Shown here in pieces: positions 37,516 to 50,081 of a DNA stretch of 64,000 bases (its first letter is position 1; every line of letters begins with the position of its first letter). The stretch covers positions 31,855,862-31,919,861 of the forward strand of contig CM049307.1 in the NCBI GenBank assembly GCA_026874595.1, in the 5' to 3' direction. Source of the DNA: Sipunculus nudus (Eukaryota; Annelida; Sipuncula; Golfingiida; Sipunculidae). The position numbers and the translations under genes were made by a program. The notes beneath the pieces are model-generated. The model had not been told where the DNA came from. It did no database searches and was given only the letters and a program-made list of their open reading frames with translations.

Positions 37516-37740
37516 TAGGTTCTTTTAGTAATCCTAAATAGGAACATGTATGAGGGGCTCGGTTTAAAACAAAGGTACGTAGAATCTTGGAGATATATAT
37601 ATAACATTTACTTTAGATATAGGCCTAGACAAGAAAAAATTGCGCTGAACATGTTTTAAAGTAAGTCCCATTTGAACAAAAACATATCCATACGCCGATG
37701 GGCAACTTTGGTGGGGCATACTGGTAGACCGTGCGTATTA

Positions 37741-38045
37741 GGCCGTGTACAGACTAAGATCGACCTCGGATGTCAGATCGATCCTATCGAGACCCGCTTT
37801 GTTCACACAGTACAACATCAGTCTATGCATGGAACCGGCTTCGAACAGGTCTCAACGGTCCTCGGTCGCGCCAAACGTGCACACTATGGAGTTTGATCCC
37901 AATATAGACCGCTTGCCTGAACACACGGGAACAAAAGCGGTCTGTAAGAGGTCTCAAAGGGATCGATCTAAACTAGACCACGTCGAGAGCAGGTCCTATC
38001 GAGACCAACCTTGAACCCCGTAATATGCATAGACTTTACACGGCC
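37741..38045. mobile_element. Harbinger-like MITE (GGCCGTGTA termini)
   Basis: Terminal repeats GGCCGTGTACAGACT (left) and GGCCGTGTAAAGTCT (complement of right) match at 13 of 15 bases. Direct TTA repeats (37738-37740, 38046-38048) suit PIF/Harbinger target duplication. No transposase frame is present. Confidence 0.65.
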
Positions 38046-39960
38046 TTATTTGAGTATCCCCCCTACCCCCCCCCCCCCCTTCCCATATGAAAATGCGGAC
38101 TGGTCATAACAGGCCAAGGCCAAGTTAATGTTTCACCCACCTGCAATTAACTGTATTATCCGCAACTCTCAACATAAATGTTTAATTAAATATATCATGA
38201 AAGCATTCGCATTGTTTTCTTATTTTCATTTTCCGGTGGTGCTTCATAAATGTGATCAATATAACACGAACCATCATTATGATTCGCTTAGCGTTGGTCA
38301 TTTTGTTTGTTTGATACCAGCTCCTAATTTCTTTACCCACAAGAATCTGAAACGTAAAGGACGTCTTCCCGGTGAAGCTGGTACTATAATATTCAGTATG
38401 TATCTGCGATACATGAAACGCCATCTAGTGGCTGTATAGAGAGTAATGTACCACTTCGTGCCAGACACCGTGCAGGTTGAGTTAACGTGTTTAATTAGCA
38501 GGTGGTTTTTTTATATAAAAGAAAACAGAGAATTGGCCTTGGGGTGATTGGCTTGTGTAAATTGTGAAGTAACAGACAAAAAATGGATATGACGTGAATC
38601 TAGCAATATTTATTGTTTTTATTCTTCCTTGAAAATGTGGGACTAACAATGTCAGAAATACGAAACATTTGCTGAGATACAGGTTTTCCCTGTGGCTGAC
38701 GTCATTGCCGAGTTGACAGTGATCATTTATTTGCTAATAGCTTTTAATCAATCATACAATATCATATTTTTTTATAAAAATAAACAGAGACATGTTTTTC
38801 CTCCAGTAACTGATTTCAAGTTTATAAAAAATCTTTGTTAATGTTTTTATAGGCTATTGTCTTTTATCTAATACTTATAAAAGGAATTCGCTCCACCTTT
38901 GTCCTCAATGATCTCTGAAACCGCATTGCGTATGACACTGTGCCATACCTAATTTTAAAGGTTTTTTCCTTGCAGTGACATAGGCGATATGAGAATAAAT
39001 AATGTTTAATGTATGTATAATTTTGAGTGATTTTTTACGTTTTTACTGACGAGCCGCTGCGCAGAGGTTAGACCGAGCACAGCCGAACTACCTTCGGCAA
39101 TGACCGGAATGTGTGCATCGTGGTCACTCAACCTCAAACACACGTTTAGGGACTATTGTTCATATGAATAACGCTTGCTTTCAGTGAGGGATTCGAGCAT
39201 GTCTGGGCTTTCATTTGACCAAGGCTCTCACCCACCTGCGTGGTGAGTGAAAATCACATGTTTCTCGCTTAATAAAATGGAGGGTTCAACCCAGGAGGAT
39301 TAATGACAAAATTTATTCAAGATACCAATTTCAGGACTTTGGGTGGTGGCGGGGGTTCAGGCCTCAAATTTGTCTGATACGATGAAATAAAGTTTGCGGC
39401 GGCTGAAAATGAAATACGGACCCTCTGCATGGAGTCCCATTTCATGTGTTCCTCACATCAACCTATTCTTTATACGTCCAACGATAGAAACCAGTCAAAT
39501 ATCATCGAAAACCTGAATGCCCCCGCGTCTCATTCCGGTTCGCAATGTAAACATCATCAGTCACCAGGTCTTCATTGTATAAACACACCGGTGTGAGAAT
39601 TTCATGGCATGAGCACAGCGCCACAAAATAGATGTAATTAAAAATTATTGTAAATATTTGTACATATCTTAATGAGATAGTATCCCACTGAAAACCTATA
39701 TTTTCTTTCAACTTTTAGAATAAAATATGAGCCAACATTCCATATTTCAGTTAATATATCTCCCCAACCGCGATAGTAAACCGGGCTTATCAGCTAGTGA
39801 TAATAGAATGAGATTTGGAATACGTTTGGCTGACCTGAATGTCTGGTTGTGCTTTGTCTCTTGGGGACTGTTTTTTTTAACTGTCGTTGCTCTTAATCCA
39901 ATTTATATCTGTGTTTATATATCATATGCATGAAAATAAACTTTTATGCGCAGGTACATA
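38046..39960. other. Intergenic, no recognised gene
   Basis: Contains 14 C at 38066-38079 and AT-rich sequence. No convincing exon. Confidence 0.45.
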
Positions 39961-39970
39961 CGTGAACACA

Positions 39971-40346
39971 ACGTAGAGTTGCGTAGTGCGGCGTACCGAC
40001 TACGACGAGCTTACGCCCTAAGCTGGCCAACGTGACAGTACGCTGAGAGGCCGAAAGGGGTACGCGAGATGGGACGCAAAACCTGTTTATTTATTTATTT
40101 TTTTTTCGCGTACTGTCGGCGTAAAGCACTGGACGCAGAATGTACGCAGTTTTTACGCAAGACTACGCAACACTACGCTACTGTGCGCCAGACCTATGAA
40201 TACGTACGCAACCCTACGCCCGTTATACGCAATTTTACGTGTAGGTACGCCAATTGCATATATACGTAATCATACGCACATTTTCCTGCATGAGTACGCA
40301 GCCTAATTTCGGCGTACTCGGTACGCCGCAATACGCAACTCTACGA
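39971..40346. mobile_element. Inverted-repeat element packed with TACG motifs
   Basis: The ends (39971-39999 and 40318-40346) are inverted repeats matching at 27 of 29 bases (core GTAGAGTTGCGTA, then TGCGGCGTACCGA). The interior holds about 25 TACG/CGTA motifs, many as TACGCA, in an otherwise CpG-poor, AT-rich setting. No transposase frame is present, so it is probably a non-autonomous DNA transposon. Confidence 0.65.
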
Positions 40347-42734
40347 AGGCCCTGTGTAAAACCCCCTTAAACGATGGTAAACAACATAACATGAAACACG
40401 TCAAAAGTAACTTCAGTCACGAGTACCAATGAAACAGATTGGGCTAGGATCATTTGGTAAGAATACTTTAGTTGGTTTTGTGGATTATACGTTTTATTAT
40501 AGGGTAAAGCGGCAAAAATGTCCCTGCAGCGAAATGCAGGAGAGCATTTGCATTAGCCTTATCGGCTACTTTGTTATCCTGTTGAAATAAAGACGTTTAA
40601 ACCAAATTCGTGTCGACGAGAGGCGGCGTCATCTTTAGTCTGCAATAAGAACTATAAAAGTCTTAAAATGTTATCAAAGATTATTATTATATTCTCAACA
40701 TTATTGTTACTATTAAGTGGCTAATTATGCTAATAAGTACGTATGCATAAAAGATGCCATAAATGGGTTTTTATGTATTATCCTTAACATGTGGCAGTGG
40801 AAAGAGGAGTCCGAATAGATGCTAATTTTTGTATATTTTGGTCCTGACTTCTGCTCCTGACATCTGGTGGAAGGATTAGGTAGTATCATGCAGGATAGAT
40901 TGAAAGAACATTTTGGAAGTCGTTCACAAATTCAGTATTATAAAAGACCGTTTTGTTATTAGTGGAATGAATATCAATTTCAATTTTTCAGGCAAGTCTA
41001 GGTCGAAGTTGGTAAAATCCTTGTAGCTTGTAGCTTTAACGATTATTGCAATTATATGACAGTGCATGTATCATTTTTCAGCCACCTAACCGTTTAAAAG
41101 GCTCTTTGAAATAAAATAAAATAATTTACGCGATACTATAGTGAGACACTTCAGGAACATTGATTACGAGAATAAAAGAGGTTAGGTAACGTTTCTAACG
41201 TTTTTCTTCTACCCAGGGCTCGGTACGCTTGACCTCCAGCACGCATGCTGATAAAGGCCTGCTGTGCCGATACTACTCTTAAAGGGGCCCATCACGTATC
41301 TGACCTTTATAAACTAAAGGAAATCCTTGGAGCTTTTATATAAAAATAGGCGAGAGAATGTGGATATTTCCGCACACAGGCTGCTTGTTTTGTTTATATC
41401 AACGTGTTTATAATATGTAGGGGCCCTCCAGAATAATCAAAACAAATTCAACAAGGAAATCTGGCAGCATGTCAGATAAGTCAGAGCTTTGCAAATGGCG
41501 TTTTGCAACAAGTGACTTATATACCTCCACATACATGCAACCTACCACCTTAGGTAATATGTTTTCCCGTTTGTAAACATTGCTGTGTTTCAAACATGTT
41601 GTTGATAAATAAATTCATACATCCTTCACGAAGGCGTCAGGAGAGCTTTTCACATCCAACATTAATACATACAGAGAGTAAACCAGAAATCACATAAATT
41701 CTGTTTTAAAAGGTAGTTGAATTTAATAAACTTTAATAAACGAGATTTAGTAGAGGCTCATGTCACGTGGCGCTAGGTTCCTGTACCCCGTTGACAACCT
41801 ACCTAAGATTTACTGATAAACATTAACAAAAAAAAAAAAAAAAAACAAAAAAAAAAATTTTTGATAAAATGTACATGGGATGAAGTGCATGCTCATTTTG
41901 GCACGAGGCAGAACATAAACTTAACGCGAATAATATATTTATACAGCTATTTCTATTTATATATATATATATATACTTTGCACTTTCAAACGACACATTT
42001 AGTTTATGATAAAGTAATTATGCAATAACACCTTCACCATGATGTTTATTCATAAATCAGCTGGCTTGCCGCCTTTGTCCCATAGAATTAAACATCTTGA
42101 ATAAGTAATGAAGCAAAAACAGTACAAACTTGCTGAAACCTTAGAGGGTACAGTTAGTGTACGATGCATCAGATATTGAAGATAAATTGATGGTCAAGTT
42201 TATTTTAAAAAAATACCGTTTACAACATAAATGCACAAAGAGTTTAATTATTTTTTTAAAGCAGATTCTAGATGGCTCATTTTCATCCGTGTAATCTAAA
42301 CTAGGTCGGATTAATTTTTCGACAATCAGAGAAATAGAATAACTAGACTACTGACAGGTCAGGAAGGGCCCCTAAAAAGGCGCATCGACTTCTAGTGCGG
42401 GCTGAGTGATGTTTGAAAAAATATAGTACAAGACCCGGGCCGATTACACACAGAGACAGAGGGAACTGACCCAAAACAGTATTTAAACATCTGAACCAAG
42501 GTGTTAAGGTTTGAATCAATGAAAGTCGTGTATGAAGGCGTAGGAGTGGAGATTCCAAGCAATGGAGACATAATAACACCAGATGTATTAAACTGTAAGC
42601 TTGTTCAGCATATAAATCAGCAGGACTGTCCTGTGACCGTTCAACTTGTGATGTTGAAATCAATATGGTTATTCCCGAATTATTAGGTAATACAAAAATT
42701 GTAAGATTTTGGATGAAAGATATACAAAGCCTCG
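40347..42734. other. Intergenic, no recognised gene
   Basis: AT-rich; includes an A-rich low-complexity tract near 41829-41860 and a short TA array near 41958. Open frames near 42340-42740 show no family character. Confidence 0.45.
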
Positions 42735-43440
42735 ACAATCTTTTTAAAGATGTGGGTCCTGTGATCTTAACCTGTGACCTCGTGACCCCGATATCAAAAG
42801 GGTGCTTACATTAGTGTTGGGCCATGAACAAAAAATTGAGGACAGATGGCTCATGTAACCTTGACTTTTGACCTTGTGACCCCAAGATCGATTGGAATCC
42901 ACCCCTATTGGCAGGGGAACTACATGTGCAAGATGAGTGTTCTTTGATGAAAAGTTTGGGTTAAAATGCATTCAAAATCTTTTTTTATATTTTGGTCCTG
43001 TGACCTTGACCGTTGACCTCATGATCTCAGAATCTAGAGGGTTTTTGCTTTTGTGATAAGCCATATATAAGTCAACTTTAAATTCCATATTTCAATCCCA
43101 ACTGGAGTTATTATCTGTAAACGATTTTGTGGACAGATTGCTCCTCTGGCCTTGACCTTTGACCAAGTGACCCAAAATTGAAAAAAAAAGATCTTCCCAT
43201 ATGGGCAGGTGTCCTCTTTGTGGATGATGGAAGGTCTGGGATGGAAAGTTTGGCTTTAAATGCATCCAAAAACTTTTAAAAGATGTGGGTTCTGTGACCT
43301 TGACCTTAAGCCTAAATCAAGATTGGTGGGCCATATATATCTTAAGTTAAAAATCCATGTGTCAATCCAAACTGGAGTTATCATCCTGAAACATATATGT
43401 GCACGGACAGACAGACGGACGGACGGCACGACGAATTAAT
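42735..43440 (+). mobile_element. Dispersed repeat rich in TGACCTTGACC motifs
   Basis: Diverged internal repeats carry variants of GACCTTGACCTTTGACC roughly every 140-160 bp. The block ends in GACAGACAGACGGACGGACG followed by ATTAATATACGCC. I know such tails as very common in molluscan genomes. The motifs equal nuclear-receptor half-sites: TGACCTTGA at 43001-43009, a DR1-like TGACCTTTGACC at 43153-43164, and adjacent half-sites at 43295-43307. Confidence 0.6.
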
Positions 43441-43647
43441 ATACGCCTAACAAAAAGCTATAATTAATATATAGCAAAAGTAGCTTAGCAAAAGGCAAAT
43501 ATATTATGCGTCTCGCACCATTTCCCCTATACTTGAGTAATGCAAGAGTTATGTACATAAGGTCTACTAACGCACCCGGTACACTCCCCTTTTATAAGAC
43601 TCTGTATCCGCCCAAGCTAAAATGTTATCTTGTAAACATTACCGTTG

Positions 43648-43650
<3 letters not shown>

Positions 43651-43696
<46 letters not shown>
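43651..43696. repeat. (TA)n microsatellite
   Basis: Pure TA tract of about 46 bp. Confidence 0.95.
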
Positions 43697-43698
<2 letters not shown>

Positions 43699-44040
43699 TG
43701 GTTCGATCAGATATGAATCACCAATTTAAAAAAAAATATGCCGCTAAGAATGCTTTCCCTGAATAACTGCGAAATCTAAATTTCTATACGTATACAGGTT
43801 TCTGTGACTCAGCTGCCCTAGTATTTAAATACGTTTAATTTGTATTCACTTGGTAACAGTAACGGCTGAAGCCTGATCAGGGTTTTCATTGCCAAAGGTA
43901 TAGATATATCTATATAGCTTATTCTAATGCATGCAGGCTGGTCCGTTGCTGTGCTGAGTTAAATCCCAGCATACCTCTGTCAAATAGTTGCCACGTTTCA
44001 CATTTCACTCTGTTGCAACCTGTACGGTTTCTTTGGCTTA

Positions 44041-44045
<5 letters not shown>

Positions 44046-44105
<60 letters not shown>
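44046..44105. repeat. (TA)n microsatellite, left of foldback
   Basis: Pure TA tract of about 60 bp abutting the hairpin element. Confidence 0.95.
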
Positions 44106-44108
<3 letters not shown>

Positions 44109-44237
44109 AGGTAAAGATAAACAGTGACACCTTTAAGATAGACTAACTAGTTTATTAACACAAATAAACACATATTATTGTGTGTTAATAAACTAGTTAG
44201 TCTATCTTAAAAGCGTCACTGTTTATCTTTACCTTCG
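44106..44237. mobile_element. Foldback/hairpin element between two TA arrays
   Basis: Two 57-bp arms (44106-44162 and 44181-44237) are inverted complements with two mismatches around an 18-bp loop. The left arm begins CGAAGGTAAAGATAAACAG. Arms this close would form a very stable hairpin. TA arrays flank it on both sides, consistent with insertion into or expansion of a TA target. Confidence 0.75.
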
Positions 44238-44269
44238 CTTCAACTACAGACTAACACGGCTATACCACT

Positions 44270-44272
<3 letters not shown>

Positions 44273-44322
<50 letters not shown>
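44273..44322. repeat. (TA)n microsatellite, right of foldback
   Basis: Pure TA tract of about 50 bp. Confidence 0.95.
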
Positions 44323-44325
<3 letters not shown>

Positions 44326-44580
44326 CGTCATTGTGTCGTATCGAGAAGCATATTTGTCAAACCATTCAACTCAAAACCACGTTACAAAGAAATATTCATA
44401 ACTGACATCTACAAATTAAATCAGAATACCCTCATTTCTCTATTAAATGTTATTTCCAGATTCTAAATCTTGATTACTGAAAATGATGATTAACAGCAGT
44501 TTCTGTTTCTGAACATATTGTAAGTTGATATTTGTTTTTGTCATAAAATGTATCAGTCACTTGGAATCGGCAAGTTCTAG

Positions 44581-44586
44581 TTTATT
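44581..44586 (-). terminator. Polyadenylation signal of the Mab-21 gene
   Basis: Minus-strand AATAAA begins five bases after the stop codon at 44592, implying a very short 3' UTR. Confidence 0.45.
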
Positions 44587-44591
44587 TTCAC

Positions 44592-47500
44592 TCAGAATGA
44601 GAAATGTGATGCCGCAAAAATAACAAATGTACCAAACTGAATAAAATACCTTGATTCAGTTTCTTTCAATGTCTCTCTTAAGCATGCATGCAGTTTCTGA
44701 TGGAAATTTGTTTCATTTCCTAACCTTGCCTTCATTTTCTGTATTGTGTTTGTATCCAATCTAAAATCGCCAGGCATATCAGCGCCAGGTTCTGTCACAT
44801 CATCATCGTCTTCCAGTCCCTCTTTCTCGAGTTCCAGACGGGTTTTCAGGTTGATCAGCTGGCGAAACATGTAAAAGAAAGGATCGGGATTTTCTCTATT
44901 GTTCCAGGCCTCCACAAACGCTGCATCGTCTGCGATGGAAGGGAACAATTTCTTTAGCAGAAACCCGAGCACTCTGCTGAATTCTTGAGGCTGCACGGCC
45001 ATCTGATTTTTTAAATCTTGGATTTTGGATTTTATGTCAAGAAGACCTGAAGAAGAATCATTGGACATCGAGCTCAGGAATTCAATAAAATGCTGTTTGC
45101 AGCCCTGGAGTTCATCCACAGAAAAACCCTGAAGCAGATTCGTTTCCGAGATGAAGAACATCTGTAGTTGTCCCTGATCTAAGCAGCGAATAGCGTCATT
45201 AATCAGGCTGAGGAAACACTCTCCCAGGTGTTGATTCTCCCACATGAGATGGTTCTTTTCGCAAGACCAGTAAAGTATAGTCTTCAAGTGATATGATGTA
45301 AGCCGTATTCTTTGTGTACCTGAGCGAACCATTGGCCCATGGTTAACAAGCTTCAGTAAACCAAGGCAGCGTCTTTGGGCAGTCGACATGGCCTCTGCCA
45401 ATTTGTTTTCAGCATAGGCGAACGAATAACGCATTGTTATTTCAGGGTCGTGCTCCGGCAGATATTCTGGACACTCGGGTACCAAATGAAATCCTCCTTG
45501 TTTGATGTCTTCCATAACACTTTCCGTGGGCCATTTCCGGGGTCTTGTGAAGAATTCTTCTGCAATGGCAGGCCAACCATTATGCCGGAGGCAAAGGATT
45601 AATTTCTGTTTTCCGAAACCACCATATTTGGGCCACAAAGCAGAAATGGAATCTGACAGATCATGAATAATGACATCCTTTTCCGCTTTATAGGAGTTGG
45701 GATAAACATTTTTAAAGTCCTCTTTTGATTTTGCAACTGCACCCTTGAGTGTCATAAAAACCTTTGCCTGATCGGAATCTTTATAAGTTACTTTCAGAAA
45801 GTCTCCGGACGGATCCATGTTAGAGCAGATCTCTGAGATGCCCATTTCTTCTAAATCCTCGTCCTCTTCCTCCTCGATCAGCTTGGTTATATGACTCGTC
45901 ATATCCAACATACAAAATGACGGATGACCAGGAACCTGTGAAAGTTCTCCTATGTCCTCGCGGCCCTCAACAACATCCAACATCATGTCTAGTTCCACCG
46001 TTCCCGTCCGAAGACTTGTCAAAACTGTGCCGTCAAGGTACCCGCCAGTCAGAAGACGTCTTTGCTTGCCATCCAAAATGTCACACGCTTTCTGAAGTAT
46101 TTTGATTAAACCCATCACCTGGCCATATTCTTCATTCTCCGCATACAGCTTATTGATGAGCGACCTCATTTTGGATGGTGTCTGAAGTAAGAAAAATAAG
46201 AAATCACAAATAAATATTTAATCACCATAGTTAGCTCATCCGTTTAAAGCACATGGCTCATACCCATATTTCCTGTTACTTTTAATTTCTGTAACTTTAT
46301 TTGCCCACATGAAAGCATCTCTCACATTGACTTCAGTATATATTTATTTTATTGAGCATCAATTGACTGAGAAAAAAAACTATAGAAAAGCAAAATGATG
46401 TACCAAATAAAAATTGAACTGTCATTGCGCAATTATTCAAAACTAACGGTAAATACATACCAGATCACTCTTGACTTCATCAGACACTGCTTCAAGAGTT
46501 CCTTCTGTAACCTGGGCATCAGCTTCATCTTCAGTTCGCGTTCTGATGGATACTGCATCAACTCTACGCAGAGAGACATCTGTTAAATCTGGTGTTATCA
46601 GAGTTTCCTGTTCTTTCGACTCTTTTATAAATTCACCCTCGGAGAGAACGTTAGGAGGATGTTGCTGCGGGACTTCCTTCGTATCTGTTTCTTTAGGCTG
46701 TGATAGAGTCACCTCTTCAGGAAGAGGAAGGGCCGTGGAGTTTGGTTGAATGTATTCTGTCTCGCTGACAAACTCCACATACGGTGCTGGGGTTTGTCTG
46801 ACTAACATCTCCTGCTGGTCTGTCGACTCCGTGCGTTGCTGGTGACCGTCAATCGCTTCCTGTATCTGTTGCTGTCGTGAAGTCTTATCTTTAGATAAAA
46901 TGGGTATTCCATGCTCATTTATTCGCGTTACTTCAGACAAGTGAGGCTCCGAGTCTAAAGGTACTGACGTTTTATCCTGGTTTGTCTCTTCGGGTTCCAG
47001 AAAGCCATTTTCTTCACAACCTGCGGATGATGGAACTGGTTCTGTATCCAGGGGTTGATGATGGTTTGTCCTGGTTTCTGATTCCTTACTTGCTCTGACA
47101 GCTTCACACTCAAACTGTATAGGAGGCATGGTGTCGTATATAATGTGTGATGAAAGCTCACTTGTAGGCGAGGAAAGACTTGGTAAACTGATATCTTTAT
47201 ATTCTTGGACAGTTTCACCACCAGACGAGCAAGGGTGTGACGATGGTAATGTGTCGGATAGTTGTGACAGTTCCTCACTGGATTCAGTTTCTCGAGACTG
47301 TGGAACTGCCTCGCCGTTGAGGACCGGAGATAATCTGTTGTCGTTCTTGACTGATTTATGCTGTTCCTCATTTCTGATATTTACTTTTATTGATTCATGT
47401 GAAACGTCCTTGGGTATTTGGCATGACGTAGAATCCATTGTGCTAGACTGCTGTAGCCGGGGTTTCTCATTCACTGCTTCATCAGACAGAGGTTCTGTCT

Positions 47501-49998
47501 GCATTGTGTCATCAAGAGTAAGAGATGGCGATTCTTCAGGTTGGCCCATTTGTCCCTGATCTTTTTTGTTCTCCGTGGTTAAAGGATCTGAGCTCGACTC
47601 ACTCTCAAGTAGAGGAAAATATGCTGATTCTAGAAGAGTCGCGGGTTGTTTCTGGTCTGTGGTAAAAAGCTCAGTTGAACCTTTATTGGATTGGGAAGAC
47701 GTTTCATCTGAGACGCCAAGGAGCTGCTCTTGCTCCACAACGGTCGCACCATCAGGCACTGCCCTGGCAACGGAATCTGAGCTCAGTTGACAAGTTTTGG
47801 GCTCACGTGACAGGCTTTGCAGAATGTTATCATCATCAGCCTCAAGGGGTGTCACTGAGTCTACTTTAATCAACGTTTTCTGTTGATCGTCACTTCTCTT
47901 ATCTTCTAGTTGCCCGGGTATATCTTCACTACTATATCCAGTAGCAGAGGGCACTGAGTCTCGTGTGTCTGATGTGATTTTCTGCACATGTGACACATCC
48001 TTGGACAAACTAAGAACATTCTGTCCGTCATTTGAACTTTTGTTTTCTTTCTTTTGGTCGTTGAAGCCTGTTTTGATAGAGTCCTTATTGCCAAGCTCCT
48101 ACAACATGATATATGATTAAAGAGGCAGTTTAAAGCAATGTTTCAACCAAATAAAGCTATGTTATTTGTAGTGAGATAAGGATACACAGTTGTTCTTTGT
48201 ACTGTCAGGTAATAATAAGAGAAGGAAAGAAAATCTGTTCAAAACAAGAATGAAGCCACTAATCTACAATACGTTATGTTTCTTTAAAAGAATTTAAGAT
48301 AAAGACAGGGTCTGACATTATATTAAGTAAATTTCTGTACATTTGTACGAGAGAAGTATATGACATGGTGGTTTGTTTCTTTGGCTATGGAGTAAATTAC
48401 CTGATCGTCTGTTTTCAATAATTCCGCGACATCAGCGGGTCGATGTACATTTGATGGGTCTGTCGTCACACCTGCTTGGGGCGGAACTGCCTCATTTCCG
48501 GGATGGCTTTCCTTGTCTGAGGTTTCCATATTTCCAAAAGAGACTTTCGTTTTGTCCTGTGTTTGGTTAAGTTGCTTCTCACTGCTGGCTGTGTTCATCT
48601 CAGAGGTAAAACCAGACGTATATTCCTGTGGAAATATCATGATATTGTCACAGAATTTTTAGTTTCAGCTTGTGACACTTTTCATGCTGTAAAATACGGT
48701 AACAACTCAAAGTACAAAACTATCAACTTGTCTGAAATGTTTCATCTGTACGAACGTTATATACTCGGGTGACCTGTGTATCAGAAGGGATGGGCCTGTC
48801 TATGATCTGCATGCCGAGTTGGAGTGGGAAGCGAAAGCATATTGCCGCTAGAATATCAACGTAATATCCCAGGGTGAGAAATGATTGCACGGTCATGTTT
48901 AGAACATCAAGGTTATATATCTGAGTGTGAACGTTTAACATTTGCTATAATATGCTCAAGGAAATATCATTGAATAATGGGCTGGCCTCGACAATCAATG
49001 ACAAATTCCTTTCCGTACAGCAAGATCATTGTTGATAATGAATAAATAATCATAGAATGGCAAGAGGTCATACACATACAGATACCAGTCACAAAATGAA
49101 TAAAGAAAGAGAAACAGCTCACCGTGTAAATTTCGTATAAAGCCTACTGATAATGTGATAGAAACAAAAAGAAGAATAGTGCCACATAAGAAATATTGAG
49201 TGTTGGTCTTCATGAATGTAAATATCATATACTTTCTACTGAAAATAAGTTAAGTGAACACATCCTTTACCTACTGCACTGAGGTACTACCTGATAATCG
49301 AATGTTTATTACTTTCTGGGAGCTCACTCATTCGTGCCCTAGTATTGACTTTGACCTTTGTTATATCTTTCTCGGTGGTTGTAGTGTATGACGAAGTCTC
49401 GTTTACACAAGGTGGTGGTATGCACAAATGAGAGCCCACGGTGTGATTGCTTTTTATTTCACCACGTATACATCATGATAAAATGCACGTTTATGTTAAT
49501 CTCTTCATAAATGATACACCAGGTATGTCCAAGATTTACCAGACATTCAGTGAGTTACTTAACTTAATCAACACACACGTAAACAAATGTCAACATATGT
49601 TTGACGTCAGTGTGAACAAAGACGGGTGGATTCTATGACGCTATTATGGGAAGCTTACTTTGCAAATTGATGTGGATGAATGGTATAATGACAATGAGTT
49701 TGCTATTAGACATGGATTTAAACATAGTGAATGCAGAATTAAAAAACAAATAACTTATATTAAAGTACCTTACCAGCTTGTCCCCGCACTTTGGCGACTC
49801 AGCAATAACCACCGTTTTGTCGTCTGCCCCTGGGACGAACGTGATAGGTTCCATGTCGCGCAGGGCGGGACCTGATTGGCCAAGCGTTCCAGGCACGGTA
49901 GTGTCTCCTATGTTTCTGGCGTCCACAGCATAGTCCTCAGAATTTTCTGTGCCTGACTTGGGCAGATCAGACCTCTCAGTATCACTATTATTACTCAT
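44592..49998 (-). CDS. Mab-21 / cGAS-like-receptor family protein with long disordered N-terminus, four exons
   Basis: Minus-strand exons: 49998-49774, 48625-48401, 48098-46461, 46181-44592, all phase 0, giving about 1225 residues. Exons 1-3 (1-696) are rich in Ser, Glu, Asp, Thr and Gln without hydrophobic blocks, so probably disordered. Exon 4 carries the Mab-21 fold: a nucleotidyltransferase-like start TGGYLDG (G742, G743) with VELDMML (E759, D761); GWPAIAEEFFTRPRKWP; SFAYAENKLAEAM; and the helical half with SYHLKTILYWSCEK and LGECFLSL. At the strand preceding GWP, where cGAS-like enzymes place the third metal-binding acid, the sequence is KQKLILCL with no acid, so activity is doubtful. 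A DDDD stretch follows the fold. An alternative donor near 44651 would drop the last 20 or so residues. Known relatives include innate-immune nucleotide cyclases and inactive developmental Mab-21 proteins; which role applies here is unknown. Confidence 0.82.
48765..48920 (-). other. Possible cassette exon in Mab-21 gene intron 1
   Basis: After an acceptor (CACACTCAG) the minus strand is open in phase 0 from 48920, reading IYNLDVLNMTVQSFL and on through ILAAICFRFPLQLGMQ. It reaches possible donors at 48773 (GTCACC, weak) or 48764 (GTATAT). It is hydrophobic, unlike its neighbours, has higher GC than the intron and would keep frame. It could be an alternative exon, a separate small exon or chance. 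Confidence 0.25.
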
Positions 49999-50075
49999 GC
50001 TTGTGTGCAATTAAAAAAAGCCTGTCCACACACCATTGGTTAAAATAGCGATTGCATAATAAGTGTATCTGGAAG

Positions 50076-50081
50076 TATATA
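50076..50081 (-). promoter_or_regulatory. TATA-like element of the Mab-21 gene
   Basis: Minus-strand AAATATATAC lies about 80 bp upstream of the ATG at 49998, placing a start site near 50045-50050 and a 5' UTR of about 50 nt. Confidence 0.3.

Noticed and set aside
39052-39130. tRNA-like or SINE-like GC-rich segment
   Set aside because: No A box/B box pair or cloverleaf could be made to fit.
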